The notes under the pieces: generated by a model | Databases searched by the model: none | The model's input: only the letters and a program-made list of their open reading frames with translations | Told to the model about the DNA's origin: nothing | Shown here: piece after piece, positions 31,984 to 39,742 of the stretch | How the letters are laid out: each line of letters begins with the position of its first letter | How positions within the stretch are numbered: the stretch's first letter is position 1 | Made by a program: the position numbers and the translations under genes | Source of the DNA: an uncultured Actinomycetales bacterium | GTDB taxonomy: Bacteria; Actinomycetota; Actinomycetes; S36-B12 | Direction: 5' to 3' | Assembly: GCA_913063435.1 (NCBI GenBank) | Contig: CAJXYI010000024.1 | Span: 1-41,569, forward strand | Length of the DNA: 41,569 nt

Positions 31984-33173
31984 CACGGTCCCTGATCGTT
32001 GAAGCAGACGGGGGATCGCGTGGCAATCCGGGTCCTGCGGCGTATGGTGCGGTGATCAAGGACGCTGGCACCGGTGTGGTGCTGTGCGAAATCGCCGAAT
32101 ACATCGGGCATGCCACCAATAACGTCGCGGAGTATTCAGGGGTGCGGGCCGGTATCGAGCAGGCCAGACGGATCGATCCCGATGCGGCGATAGAAGCCCG
32201 GCTCGACTCGAAACTCGTCGTCGAGCAGATGTCAGGGCGATGGGCGATCAAGAACGCCAAACTGCGACCACTTGCACTCGCGGTGCGCGATATCGCCGAC
32301 GGAGTGGCGTTCACCTGGGTGCCGCGGGAGCAGAACGCCGCGGCCGATGCACTCGCCAATGAAGCCCTCGATGCCGCGGCGCAGGGCCGCACCTCACCGA
32401 TCCTTCGTTTTCCCGGCGATGTGGGTCAACTCCAGGAACAGGCTGAGGACATCGTCGGTGAGATCGCCGAGGATGCTGCGGCAACCACGGCACCTCCACG
32501 AACGATGATCGGCTGGGCCAGTGACCTCGGCACGCCGACATTGACCCTCCTTGCACGCCATGGCGCCACCGAATACAGCCTCGAGAAGCGCTTCTCCGGA
32601 AACGGCGGTGCGGACCTGCCGCTCGCTGCCCTCGGGATAGCCCAGGCCGAGGCACTCGCCCACGAAACGGTGGCGAGGGGTGGCGTCGATGTCATCGTGG
32701 CATCACCGCTTCTGCGCACCCGACAGACCGCGCAGATCGTGGCCGATGCCACGGGGGCGGCGATCGACGTCCACGATGATCTCGCCGAATGCTCATTCGG
32801 TGACTGGGACGGGCACACCTTCGCCGAGGTCCAGCAGCGGTGGCCCACTGAGCTGCAGGCGTGGTTGAACTCCACCGATGTTTCGCCACCGGGGGGTGAA
32901 TCATTCGCCGAATGCCGAGATCGGGTGGACCGTGCCCGTCGCGACATTCTGACCGCTCACGCCGGACATCGGGTGGGTGTCATCGCTCACGTCACGCCGA
33001 TCAAGTTGATCGTCGGCATGTGCGTCGATGCCCCGCTGCACAGCCTGTACCGCATGGAGTTGCAGCCCTGTTCGATCACCACCATCGCATGGTTCGCCGA
33101 TGGGAATTCCTCGCTGTTCGGATTCGCCGACGCCGCACATTTGCGCGGGGTGGATGCGGGATTCGGAATCTAG
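31980..33173 (+). CDS. Bifunctional RNase H / histidine phosphatase (CobC-like)
   Basis: A 397-residue fusion. Residues about 1-140 are RNase HI: catalytic acidic residues in VEADGGSRGNPG, NNVAEYSGVRAGIE, ARLDSKLVVEQM and NAAADALANEAL. Residues about 185-390 are a phosphoglycerate-mutase-type histidine phosphatase with the nucleophile His in LARHGATEYS, the substrate region RTRQTAQIV and VIAHVTPIKL as the second His motif. The Mycobacterium tuberculosis homologue Rv2228c combines RNase H and alpha-ribazole phosphatase activity, suggesting a dual role in RNA-DNA hybrid removal and possibly cobalamin nucleotide loop assembly. It overlaps the zinc ribbon gene (GTGA). Confidence 0.93.
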   Translation: MTRSLIVEADGGSRGNPGPAAYGAVIKDAGTGVVLCEIAEYIGHATNNVAEYSGVRAGIEQARRIDPDAAIEARLDSKLVVEQMSGRWAIKNAKLRPLALAVRDIADGVAFTWVPREQNAAADALANEALDAAAQGRTSPILRFPGDVGQLQEQAEDIVGEIAEDAAATTAPPRTMIGWASDLGTPTLTLLARHGATEYSLEKRFSGNGGADLPLAALGIAQAEALAHETVARGGVDVIVASPLLRTRQTAQIVADATGAAIDVHDDLAECSFGDWDGHTFAEVQQRWPTELQAWLNSTDVSPPGGESFAECRDRVDRARRDILTAHAGHRVGVIAHVTPIKLIVGMCVDAPLHSLYRMELQPCSITTIAWFADGNSSLFGFADAAHLRGVDAGFGI

Positions 33174-33183
33174 ACCGCGACTG

Positions 33184-33987
33184 TTAGATCTCAGTGACGA
33201 TGACGTCGAGATTCCAGGGGCTCGTCTCGTTCTTTCCCGGTTGGAGTTCCACCCGATGGCCAGCAGCGCCGAGCAGGCCGGCGAGGTCGGGAACGGTCTT
33301 CGGGGCAGCACCGCTCAGGAGCGCACGGGTCAGGCGTCCTTTCGTCGCCTTGTTGTGGTGGCTGACCACAACCCGTTTGGTGCCCTTGACCTGCAGAACC
33401 CGGGTGACGGCGGTGCGTTCGGCTAGATCCGCGGGTACCGGTCCGAGTGCCGCATAGGCCGCCGAACGCAGGTCCCAGACAACCCCGCGGGGAGCGGCGG
33501 TCGCGATCGCATCGGGCAGCACGGAGTTCCATGTGCTGCGCAGGCGTCCGGTTCCGGGCAGTCCCGGCAGTGCGGTATCAGCGGAGAGCCGGTAGGCCGG
33601 AATCGGATCGGTGGGGCGCACCAGACCGAAGAGTGCAGAGGCGATCGCTACCCGCTCGCCGGCTCTCCTGCGAGCAGTCGCGGTCAGCGTCGTCCAGTCG
33701 AGGGCGTCGTAGAGGACCCCCGTGTACACCTCACCTGCAGGTGCGCATGGACTGGTCCGCAGGTGCGAGTTGAGCTCGACGAGGTCAGCCTGACCGGATG
33801 TGATGCCCAGAATCTTCGATGCCGCGGTGGTCGGCCCTTCGCACACGTCGATCAGTGCATCGAGGATGTCGGCACGCGCCTGGTTGAGTTCGGGGAATCC
33901 CAGTTCGCGAAGGGATAGTCGGCGTCCTCTGGCCGGTGCGGTCTTGCCCTCACTGGGTGGCAGCAGGATGAGCACGGTCGGTGACAC
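33184..33987 (-). CDS. yaaA: Peroxide stress protein YaaA (UPF0246/DUF328)
   Basis: A 267-residue member of the YaaA family, in which the E. coli protein lowers intracellular free iron during peroxide stress and binds DNA. The N-terminal LLPPSEGKTAP, the YTGVLYDALDW block (about 87), ALFGLVRPTDPIPAYRL (about 118), WDLRS and the SHHNKATKGRLTR region (about 212) are the family blocks. The GTG start has a CAGGGT hexamer eight bases upstream. It is divergent from rnpB with only 20 bases between them, so the promoters overlap. It converges with the RNase H gene 10 bases away. Confidence 0.9.
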   Translation of the reverse strand: MSPTVLILLPPSEGKTAPARGRRLSLRELGFPELNQARADILDALIDVCEGPTTAASKILGITSGQADLVELNSHLRTSPCAPAGEVYTGVLYDALDWTTLTATARRRAGERVAIASALFGLVRPTDPIPAYRLSADTALPGLPGTGRLRSTWNSVLPDAIATAAPRGVVWDLRSAAYAALGPVPADLAERTAVTRVLQVKGTKRVVVSHHNKATKGRLTRALLSGAAPKTVPDLAGLLGAAGHRVELQPGKNETSPWNLDVIVTEI

Positions 33988-33994
33988 TACCGGT

Positions 33995-34000
33995 TACCCT
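33995..34000 (+). promoter_or_regulatory. Predicted -10 element of rnpB
   Basis: TACCCT ends seven bases before position 34008, the first base of the long P1 helix of RNase P RNA and its likely transcription start. This spacing agrees with the hexamer-to-start distances used for leaderless genes in the window. Confidence 0.55.
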
Positions 34001-34007
34001 GGGGGAG

Positions 34008-34403
34008 CGACGGACGAGTCGACCGGGTGATCGCGGGGCCGCAGATGATGCGGCGTCGAGGAAAGTCCGGGCTCCACAGGGCAAGGTGGTGGGTAACGCC
34101 CACCCGGGGTGACCCGCGGGATCAGTGCCACAGAAAGCAAACCGCCTCCGCGAGAGCGGCGGTAAGGGTGAAACGGTGGTGTAAGAGACCACCAGCGGCG
34201 CAGGTGACTGCGTCGGCTCGGCAAACCCCACCTGGAGCAAGGTCAAGAGGATCGGTTCGCTGATCTGCGCGGACGGGCGGCCCGCCCGATGTTCGCGGGT
34301 AGACCGCACCAGGCCGCTGGCGACAGCGGTCGCAGATGGATGATCACCCCCCGTGCTCCGTGCACGGGGACAGAACCCGGCTTACAGGTCGACTCGTCCG
34401 TCG
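34008..34403 (+). ncRNA. rnpB: RNase P RNA (bacterial type A)
   Basis: The catalytic RNA that matures the 5' ends of tRNAs. The universally conserved GAGGAAAGTCCGGGCTCC block is at 34058-34075, CACAGAAAGCAAACCGCC lies near 34129, and the 3' conserved ACAGAACCCGG followed by CTTACAG is at 34370-34387. The ends pair perfectly: 17 bases at 34008-34024 with 34387-34403 make helix P1, fixing the boundaries. The 3' arm of P1 overlaps the end of the marR coding region on the other strand. Confidence 0.96.
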
Positions 34404-34891
34404 CCTTCGCTACTACCCCGGTCACCCCTATCGTCGAGGTGCTCGACGATGGCTTGGCACATGCGCCCTAACTCGGTGAATCTCTCATGGCCAAGGGGCT
34501 CGATGAGATATCGGCGAACACTGGCCACGTGGTCGGGTGCAGCCGCCACGATGGTGGACCAGCCGTGTTCGGTCAGTACCGCGAAAGTGCCGCGGCGATC
34601 GTCATCGCACTGTTGCCGCTCGACAAGCCCGGCGTTCTCCATCCGAGCGATCTGGTGCGATAGTCGCGATCGCGACGACAGGGTGCGTTCCGCCAGATCG
34701 CTCATGCGTATACGCCGCTCAGGATGCTCGGACAACTGGACCAGGATTTCGTAGTCGGCGAAGGACAGGCCGTGCTCGTCTTGCATGTCTCGCCCCAACT
34801 GATCGGGCAGCAGCAGCGTTGCAGCGATCCAGGCTCGCCAGGCATCCTGCTCGCCCTCTGTGAGCCAGGCAACCGGCTGTGAATCCGTCAT
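34382..34891 (-). CDS. MarR-family transcriptional regulator
   Basis: A 169-residue winged-helix regulator: [20 protein letters not shown], then [20 protein letters not shown] (recognition helix, about 75-90) and the wing [19 protein letters not shown], flanked by dimerisation helices. Its ATG lies inside the map stop (ATGA), so it is transcribed with map. The last codons (ending RVDL and the stop) run antisense through the 3' arm of the rnpB P1 helix, 22 bases of overlap. Ligand and targets are unknown. Confidence 0.87.
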   Translation of the reverse strand: MTDSQPVAWLTEGEQDAWRAWIAATLLLPDQLGRDMQDEHGLSFADYEILVQLSEHPERRIRMSDLAERTLSSRSRLSHQIARMENAGLVERQQCDDDRRGTFAVLTEHGWSTIVAAAPDHVASVRRYLIEPLGHERFTELGRMCQAIVEHLDDRGDRGSSEGDGRVDL

Positions 34892-35748
34892 GGCAGTGTG
34901 AGGATCTCGCTACCGGTGTCGGTAACCACGATCGTGTGCTCGAACTGGGCGGTCCAACTGCGGTCCTTCGTCACCACCGTCCAGCCGTCGTCCCAGATTT
35001 CGTAGTCGTAGCCGCCCAGGGTGAGCATGGGTTCGATGGTGAATGTCATTCCGGTTTCCAGCACGACATCGAGATTCGGATCGTCATAGTGCGGAACGAT
35101 CAGGCCCGAGTGGAATGAGGTGCCGATTCCGTGCCCGGTGAAGTCTCGAACAACGCCGTATCCGAAACGTTTCGCATAACTTTCGATGACCCGCCCGACC
35201 ACGTTCAGCGATCGACCGGGTGCGACGGCTTTGATGGCCCGCATCGTCGCCTCGTGGGTGCGCTCCACGAGCAGGGTCACTTCGTCAGCGACATCACCGG
35301 CGAGGAAAGTCGCGTTGGTGTCGCCGTGCACTCCGCCGATGAACGCGGTGATGTCGATGTTGCAGATATCGCCGTTTTCGATGACGGTCGAATCAGGGAT
35401 TCCGTGGCAGATCACCTCGTTCAACGACGAGCACAGTGACTTGGGATAGCCGCGATAGCCCAGGGTCGATGGGTAGGCGCCATGATCGAGGAGGAACTCG
35501 TGACCGATTCGGTCCAATTCGTCTGTCGTGATCCCCGGTGCGACGTGTCGCCCGACCTCCTCGAGTGCCTGGGCGGCGATTCGGCCGGCGATGCGCATGG
35601 CCTCGATGGTTTCGGCATCCTTCACCTCGCCGGTCGAGTCTGGACTCGGAGCCGGCTTGCCGACGTATTCCGGGCGTGCGATCGAACGTGGCACGTCGCG
35701 TCGGTCTGAGAGTCGACCCGGAGAGAGGGGAGCGCGCGTGGGCATCAT
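34888..35748 (-). CDS. map: Methionine aminopeptidase type I
   Basis: Removes N-terminal methionine from new proteins. The 286-residue protein has all five metal ligands: Asp 132 and Asp 143 ([18 protein letters not shown]), His 206 (FTGHGIG), Glu 239 (TFTIEPML) and Glu 270 (AQFEHTIVV), plus His 115 in VICHGIPD. An N-terminal extension of about 40 residues with [10 protein letters not shown] is typical of actinobacterial MapB-type enzymes. The ATG at 35748 has TAGACT seven bases upstream and no ribosome site, so the mRNA is probably leaderless. It is coupled to the marR gene downstream. Confidence 0.95.
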   Translation of the reverse strand: MMPTRAPLSPGRLSDRRDVPRSIARPEYVGKPAPSPDSTGEVKDAETIEAMRIAGRIAAQALEEVGRHVAPGITTDELDRIGHEFLLDHGAYPSTLGYRGYPKSLCSSLNEVICHGIPDSTVIENGDICNIDITAFIGGVHGDTNATFLAGDVADEVTLLVERTHEATMRAIKAVAPGRSLNVVGRVIESYAKRFGYGVVRDFTGHGIGTSFHSGLIVPHYDDPNLDVVLETGMTFTIEPMLTLGGYDYEIWDDGWTVVTKDRSWTAQFEHTIVVTDTGSEILTLP

Positions 35749-35755
35749 GCTGACG

Positions 35756-35765
35756 AGTCTAGGCT
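35756..35765. promoter_or_regulatory. Bidirectional promoter element for map and the small ORF at 35801
   Basis: AGTCTAGGCT has the form ANNNTANNNT. The minus-strand reading is TAGACT, seven bases before the map ATG; the plus-strand reading TAGGCT (35760-35765) lies about 40 bases before the small gene. The geometry is identical to the element between bioY and DUF3145. Confidence 0.5.
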
Positions 35766-35800
35766 GGCAGGCACGAAGGAGACGACCTCAGGAGGAGATG

Positions 35801-36001
35801 GTGGCGAACGGCACCGATCGGCAGTCACAGTGGTGGTTCAATCTGCGCACGCATGCGGTAGAGCAGGGACCCGGTGATCCCAATTCCGACCGGCTCGGGC
35901 CTTTCGATACCCAGGCCGAAGCAGAGTCGGCATTGGATCTCGCCCGTGAACGCAGCGAAGCCTGGGATGCAGATGAGGAGTGGAACGACTCCGATAGCTG
36001 A
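35801..36001 (+). CDS. Small conserved actinobacterial protein (66 residues)
   Basis: An acidic small protein with the pattern QWWFNLRTHAVEQGP, DRLGPFDTQAEAESALDLAR and a tail rich in Asp, Glu and Trp. Similar small proteins sometimes annotated as SPOR-like or methionine aminopeptidase neighbours occur beside map in actinobacteria, as I recall; no function is known. AGGAGG ends two bases before ATG 35798 but five bases before GTG 35801, so GTG is the better start. Its stop lies 10 bases before a strong terminator. Confidence 0.75.
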   Translation: MANGTDRQSQWWFNLRTHAVEQGPGDPNSDRLGPFDTQAEAESALDLARERSEAWDADEEWNDSDS

Positions 36002-36011
36002 TGAGCAGACG

Positions 36012-36052
36012 AACGAAAGGCCCACACCCTGCGAGGGTGTGGGCCTTTCGTT
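36012..36052. terminator. Strong bidirectional intrinsic terminator
   Basis: A 19-bp perfect stem (arms 36012-36030 and 36034-36052, including GGCCCACACCCT) with a GCG loop, bounded by A-rich sequence on one side and T-rich on the other. It separates the converging small gene (stop 36001) and the basic-protein gene (stop 36068), and should stop transcription from both sides. It is the only clear intrinsic terminator I see in the window. Confidence 0.9.
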
Positions 36053-36067
36053 TCGACGGTAGGTCGA

Positions 36068-36235
36068 CTACCGGCCGCGTCGAGCGGCGGGACGCTTGCG
36101 CGCGGTCGCCTTACGGGCCGTCGTCTTGCGGGCCGCGGGACGCTTGCGCGCGGTCGTCTTGCGGGCAGTGGTCTTCTTGGCCGCTGCCTTCTTCGCCGGG
36201 CGCTTGCGTGCGGTGGTCTTCTTTGCGACCGCCAC
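36068..36235 (-). CDS. 55-residue Lys/Arg/Ala-rich histone-tail-like DNA-binding protein
   Basis: A complete small gene: GTG start with AGGAGG four bases upstream, 55 codons and TAG. The protein consists of repeats such as KKTTARKRPAKK, ARKTTARKRPAARK and ARKATARKRPAARR, so about two fifths of residues are Lys or Arg, with no acidic or aromatic residues. It resembles the C-terminal tail of actinobacterial HU (HupB) or histone H1-like proteins, but without the folded HU domain. It should bind DNA or RNA nonspecifically. It is monocistronic, with a 7-bp hairpin in its 5' leader and the strong terminator 15 bases after its stop, and divergent from npdG. Function is inferred from composition only. 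Confidence 0.83.
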   Translation of the reverse strand: MAVAKKTTARKRPAKKAAAKKTTARKTTARKRPAARKTTARKATARKRPAARRGR

Positions 36236-36256
36236 GGTGCCTCCTGAAATGTCGTT

Positions 36257-36274
36257 ACTCGCCTTGTGGCGAGT
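36257..36274 (-). promoter_or_regulatory. 7-4-7 inverted repeat in the leader of the basic-protein gene
   Basis: ACTCGCC and GGCGAGT flank a TTGT centre, 21 bases before the GTG start. As RNA it would be a compact hairpin just upstream of the ribosome site; as DNA it could be an operator. The surrounding 36276-36320 region is unusually AT-rich for this genome and probably holds the promoter. Confidence 0.45.
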
Positions 36275-36412
36275 TCGTTATGTACAACTGTGACAGAAAA
36301 ATGAAGAATTTCTACTGTCCATCGGCGTGTCGCACACGGAATACAGGCTGTTCTGCGCGCATTTCGTGTACCGCGTCGACACCTTCTTTTCGGTTTCTGA
36401 CACGATTCGCAC

Positions 36413-37102
36413 ATGACGCATGTAGCAGCGCACGATCTTTCACAACTCGTAGCAACCACCCGCATCGGCATCATCGGTGGCACCGGCGAACAGGGTCGCG
36501 GGCTTGCGCGACGGTTCGCTGATGCAGGATTCACCGTCATCATTGGTTCGCGTGATGCGCGCAGAGCAGACGAAGTAGCTTCGCAAATGCCGGGTGTCGA
36601 AGGTACGGGCAACCGAACCTGCGCTGTCGAGTGCGATGTCGCCATCATCGCCGTTCCGTGGGCAGCGCACGCCGATACGGTCACCGAACTTGCAGAGGCA
36701 CTAGCCGGCAAGATCGTCGTGGACTGTGTCAATCCGCTGGGTTTCGACTCATCGGGAGCCTTCGCCCTCGAAGTCCCCGAGGGATCAGCCGCCCAGCAGG
36801 CCGCGGCTGCCCTTCCGGACAGCACTGTGGTCGCTGCTTTCCATCACGTGTCGGCGGTGTTGCTGCTGGATGCGGATCTTGACCGCATCGATACAGATGT
36901 GCTGGTTCTCGGTGACGATCGCGCGGCCACCGACCTGGTGGCCACCCTCGCCTCATCTATTCCCGGGGTGCGGGGAATCTACGGGGGTCGGTTGCGCAAC
37001 GCCGGTCAGGTGGAGGCCTTCACGGCGAACCTCATCTCGATGAATCGGCGGTACAAGGCCCACACCGGTATCCGGGTAACCGATATCGATGAGTTGGTCT
37101 GA
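36413..37102 (+). CDS. npdG: F420H2:NADP oxidoreductase (NADPH-dependent F420 reductase)
   Basis: Transfers hydride between coenzyme F420 and NADP in the cytoplasm. The 229-residue protein has a Rossmann motif IGIIGGTGEQGRGLARRFAD (about 18-37), the NADP phosphate-binding SRDARRADE, DVAIIAVPWAAH, VDCVNPL and the C-terminal EAFTANLISMNRRYKAHTGI (about 199-219) characteristic of this family. Its presence implies F420 synthesis elsewhere in the genome. The start has CACGAT six bases upstream, a weak version of the leaderless pattern. It ends 11 bases before the converging panB. Confidence 0.9.
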   Translation: MTHVAAHDLSQLVATTRIGIIGGTGEQGRGLARRFADAGFTVIIGSRDARRADEVASQMPGVEGTGNRTCAVECDVAIIAVPWAAHADTVTELAEALAGKIVVDCVNPLGFDSSGAFALEVPEGSAAQQAAAALPDSTVVAAFHHVSAVLLLDADLDRIDTDVLVLGDDRAATDLVATLASSIPGVRGIYGGRLRNAGQVEAFTANLISMNRRYKAHTGIRVTDIDELV

Positions 37103-37113
37103 AGGCTCGCGCT

Positions 37114-37962
37114 TCAGGAGTAGGAGTGCTCCGGGCCGGGGTATGAACCGGTGCGCACATCATCGGCCCAGGACGACACGGCTTCGGCCATGAGCGACCG
37201 CATGTCGGCGTAGCGAGCGACGAACTTCGGAGCGGGACCTTCGGTGAGCCCGACGAGGTCCTGCCACACGATCACCTGGGCATCGGTCGAAGCTCCGGCG
37301 CCGATGCCGATGGTGGGGATGCTCAGAATCTCGGTGACACGTGCGGCCAGATCACTGGGCACGCACTCGAGCACCACGCCGCTGGCGCCGACTGCCTCCA
37401 GTGCCTTCGCGTCCTGCAGGAGCATCTCGCCAGTCTCGCCACGACCCTGGACGCGGTACCCGCCGAGGACGTTGACCGACTGGGGAGTCAATCCCAGATG
37501 TCCGAACACAGGAATCCCGGCCGCAACGAGAGCCTCGACCTGGGGCAGGACTCGCTGACCACCCTCGAGCTTGACCGCCTGTGCCCCCGATTCCTTCATG
37601 AAACGAGTTGCGGTCTGCAATGCCTGTTCTACGCCCGACTGATAGGAGCCGAAGGGAAGGTCGGCGATGACCAGCGCGTGGTTGGATCCGTGCACCACGG
37701 CCTTGGTCAGGGGAATGAGGTCATCGACGGTGATGGGAACAGTGGAGTCGTAACCGAATACCACCATGGCGGCGGAATCTCCCACGAGGAGCACGGGGAT
37801 GCCGGCCTCGTCGAAGATGCCGGCGCTGAGGGCGTCGTAGGCGGTGATCATCGGCCAGCGTTCGCCGCGGGCTTTCGCCTCCTGCAGGTCGCGAACGGTG
37901 ATGCGTCGGGAGCGAGATGCTCCGTACAACGTGGGGGTACCCGACTCGGATGTCGCGGACAT
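37114..37962 (-). CDS. panB: 3-Methyl-2-oxobutanoate hydroxymethyltransferase
   Basis: First committed step of pantothenate (and CoA) synthesis: ketoisovalerate plus methylene-tetrahydrofolate gives ketopantoate. The 282-residue protein has [37 protein letters not shown] (Mg-binding Asp, about 59), [14 protein letters not shown] (about 129), [11 protein letters not shown] (about 154) and [10 protein letters not shown] with catalytic Glu (about 197), and IGIGAG. A longer open frame continues upstream, but ATG 37962 is chosen because GGAG precedes it and family members start near here. It is isolated from panC and is divergent from the exporter gene. Confidence 0.95.
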   Translation of the reverse strand: MSATSESGTPTLYGASRSRRITVRDLQEAKARGERWPMITAYDALSAGIFDEAGIPVLLVGDSAAMVVFGYDSTVPITVDDLIPLTKAVVHGSNHALVIADLPFGSYQSGVEQALQTATRFMKESGAQAVKLEGGQRVLPQVEALVAAGIPVFGHLGLTPQSVNVLGGYRVQGRGETGEMLLQDAKALEAVGASGVVLECVPSDLAARVTEILSIPTIGIGAGASTDAQVIVWQDLVGLTEGPAPKFVARYADMRSLMAEAVSSWADDVRTGSYPGPEHSYS

Positions 37963-38047
37963 GTCAGTACTCCAATCTCGAGGCTCCCGTGCGGAGTCCC
38001 CGGACACGACAATGGTGGCACATGACCTGAGGATGGGCACTCGGGAG

Positions 38048-38053
38048 TAGCCT
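38048..38053 (+). promoter_or_regulatory. Predicted -10 element of the DHA2 exporter
   Basis: TAGCCT is six bases before the GTG at 38060; no ribosome binding site intervenes, so a leaderless mRNA is predicted. Confidence 0.5.
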
Positions 38054-38059
38054 CGCCGA

Positions 38060-39742
38060 GTGAGCGACGCCTGGATGACCGACGGGACCGGACATCCACG
38101 GCGCTGGGCCATTCTCGGTGTCCTGGTGGTCAGCCTCCTGGTCGTCGTTCTCGACAACACCGTCTTGAATATCGCGCTCCCCACGATCCAGGCGGATCTG
38201 TCAGCGACACCCGCGGAATTGGTCTGGGCTGTCGATAGTTACATCCTCACGTTCGCGGCCCTGCTGTTCACCTGGGGTGTCCTCGGTGACCGTCTGGGCC
38301 GCAAGCGGGTACTCGTCATCGGCCTGATCATCTTCGCCGTGGCCTCTGCGATCTGCGCCTTCGCCCTCAACGCTTGGATGCTCATCAGCTTCCGTGCGCT
38401 CATGGGTATCGGCGGGGCCGCGGTCTTACCGACGACGCTGGCGATCATCACCGTGGTCTTCCCCCCACATGAACGAGGCAAGGCAATCGGTGCCTGGGCC
38501 GGCGCCGTCGGAGCCGCTGTCGCTCTTGGCCCGATCCTCGGTGGACTGCTGCTGCAGCACCCGGAGTGGTCGAGTTGGCTCACGGGGAATAACTGGGGCG
38601 TGGTGTTCTTGATCAACGTCCCGATCGTCGCTGTGGGTCTGCTGCTCATTGCACGATTCGTGCCCGAGACCCGCAATCCGCACACGCGGCGGCTCGATCT
38701 CGTCGGACTGGTGATCAGCATTCTCGGACTGGTGGCGTTGATCTACGGCATCATCGACGCGTCTCGCACCCGGGACTGGCTGGCCCCCAGTGTGGTGTGG
38801 CCGATCGCTTTCGGGCTTGTCGTGATCGGGCTGTTCCTATGGTGGGAGCGGCGCAGCGATCACAGCAGTTTCGATGTCAGCCTATTCACCAACCGCGGAT
38901 ACGCAGTCAGTCTCGTGGCCGTGACCCTCTCCTTCTTCGCCCTCATGGGCATCACCTTCACCCTGCCGTTCTATCTGCAGATCCTCCGCGGCTTCGACAC
39001 CCTCACCGCCGGGTTGTGCTTCATCCCCTTCGCCGTGGGGCAGTTGCTCGCTGCACCTCGCAGCGCAGCGATGGTGGTGAGGTTCGGATATCGAGCCGTT
39101 ATGACGACGGGCCTGGTGCTCGTGGCACTGTCACTTCTCGCCCTGACCCAACTGGCCGTGGCGTCGCCACTGTGGATACTCCTCGTCGGATTCTTCATGT
39201 TCGGATTCGGTATGGGAAACGTCATCGCACCGGCCTCGACGGTGATGCAGAACGTGCTCCCGCTGGCCCGTGCCGGCGCGGGTTCGGCGGTTCAGAACAC
39301 CGTGCGGCAAGTGGGCGGCGCACTCGGGATAGCGATCATCGGCACACTGTTGGCCACGCAGTATGCGACGACTGTCGCCCCGGTATTGAGCGACGCCGGC
39401 CTGGATCCCGCCCAGGTCGAGGCCGCGTCGGAGTCGATCATCGCCACCGATGTCGTACTCGAAGGATCAGGAGCCTCGGCATCGACGATCGATGCGTTGC
39501 GCACCCAGGCCTATGACATCTTCCTCGACGCCGCCCACCTGACGTACTACGTCTCCTTCGGCATCGTTGCGATAGCCGCGCTGGTTGTTGCTTTCGTGCT
39601 CCCGCGCATCGCGCCGCCGCTGAAGTCCGGCCCACCGCCCGCCGACAGCGAGGTCGATGCGCTGGTAGCGAAGGAATCGATCGACTACCCGGAGGAGTAC
39701 TCCGAAGAGGTCACTCCTCCATCTCGCGCCAACGACTCGTGA
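38060..39742 (+). CDS. MFS drug exporter, DHA2 (EmrB/QacA) family
   Basis: A 560-residue, 14-helix proton antiporter of the major facilitator superfamily. DHA2 marks are [17 protein letters not shown] in helix 1 (motif with Asp), the [14 protein letters not shown] and [10 protein letters not shown] loop after helix 2 (motif A), [19 protein letters not shown] (motif B) and [18 protein letters not shown] (motif C, antiporter). The C-terminus is a charged cytoplasmic tail. It probably exports hydrophobic drugs or metabolites; no dedicated regulator adjoins it. GTG 38060 is supported by the upstream hexamer. Its 3' end overlaps nadE by 32 bases on opposite strands. Confidence 0.9.
   Translation: MSDAWMTDGTGHPRRWAILGVLVVSLLVVVLDNTVLNIALPTIQADLSATPAELVWAVDSYILTFAALLFTWGVLGDRLGRKRVLVIGLIIFAVASAICAFALNAWMLISFRALMGIGGAAVLPTTLAIITVVFPPHERGKAIGAWAGAVGAAVALGPILGGLLLQHPEWSSWLTGNNWGVVFLINVPIVAVGLLLIARFVPETRNPHTRRLDLVGLVISILGLVALIYGIIDASRTRDWLAPSVVWPIAFGLVVIGLFLWWERRSDHSSFDVSLFTNRGYAVSLVAVTLSFFALMGITFTLPFYLQILRGFDTLTAGLCFIPFAVGQLLAAPRSAAMVVRFGYRAVMTTGLVLVALSLLALTQLAVASPLWILLVGFFMFGFGMGNVIAPASTVMQNVLPLARAGAGSAVQNTVRQVGGALGIAIIGTLLATQYATTVAPVLSDAGLDPAQVEAASESIIATDVVLEGSGASASTIDALRTQAYDIFLDAAHLTYYVSFGIVAIAALVVAFVLPRIAPPLKSGPPPADSEVDALVAKESIDYPEEYSEEVTPPSRANDS

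Noticed and set aside
37099-37117. Hairpin CTGAAG/CTTCAG between npdG and panB as a terminator
   Set aside because: Six base pairs, no T-run, and it overlaps both stop codons; too weak to call.
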